A DNA stretch of 64,000 nucleotides from Macrocystis pyrifera (lineage: Eukaryota > Sar > Phaeophyceae > Laminariales > Laminariaceae). Positions 63,985 through 64,000 of the stretch are shown one piece after another. The translations under genes and the position numbers were made by a program. The stretch is taken from the NCBI GenBank assembly GCA_031763025.1, contig JASSKH010000039.1:372001-436000 (forward strand). The letters run 5' to 3'. The first letter of the stretch is position 1, and the number at the start of each line of letters is the position of its first letter. The notes under the pieces were generated by a model that was not told where the DNA came from, ran no database searches, and worked only from the letters and a program-made list of their open reading frames with translations.

Positions 63985-64000
63985 ACCCTGGAATATTTCC

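Overview
The window looks like repeat-dominated nuclear DNA from a eukaryote, most plausibly a stramenopile alga of the brown-alga type. That assignment is inference. It rests on long introns and intergenic spaces, CAG/CTG trinucleotide tracts, a sulfatase exon, tyrosine-recombinase retrotransposons, tRNA-derived SINEs and many palindromic MITEs. There is no bacterial operon structure. No rRNA gene or complete tRNA gene was recognised. Almost everything is mobile DNA or satellite; host genes are limited to one supportable candidate.

Layout. 1-2.0 kb: tandem repeats, including an 81-bp array. 2.5-8.2 kb: an isolated tyrosine-recombinase fragment, then a decayed tyrosine-recombinase (DIRS/Ngaro-like) retrotransposon with reverse transcriptase, RNase H and recombinase, closed by a 227-bp direct repeat. 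8.7-9.2 kb: a third recombinase fragment. 9.3-11.7 kb: a 117-bp satellite with higher-order structure. 13.1-13.8 kb: two kinds of tRNA-related SINE. 15.3-16.2 kb: the 3' end of a LINE with a zinc finger and a nuclease-like domain. 20.4-29.0 kb: a large inverted-repeat complex built of ATCGAT-rich arrays, carrying two copies of a small secreted-type cysteine-rich ORF. Its left arm is split by a 3.65-kb DNA transposon that holds a BED-finger fragment. 30.07-30.84 kb and 47.47-47.68 kb: two exons that may form one membrane-anchored sulfatase gene with a 16.6-kb intron full of repeats. 38.2-45.4 kb: LINE copies on both strands. 49.0-50.7 kb: a second LINE with a poly(C) 3' tail. 50.8-51.7 kb: a hAT-like MITE. 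54.9-58.3 kb: GC-rich palindromic tandem units in two opposed blocks. 58.3-63.6 kb: short poly(C)-tailed elements and nested LINE 3' ends.

Two palindromic MITE families run through 22-62 kb. Family A (about 105 bp) duplicates TA and has about 21 copies. Family B (about 90 bp) has CCC ends next to TTAA. A is found inside B three times and inside another A once, so the order of insertion can be read directly. The most distinctive signal is the set of LINE and short elements that share a 3' tail of about 45 nt ending in GAGTAC plus poly(C). This suggests a LINE/SINE pair primed on, or tailing with, cytosines instead of adenines.
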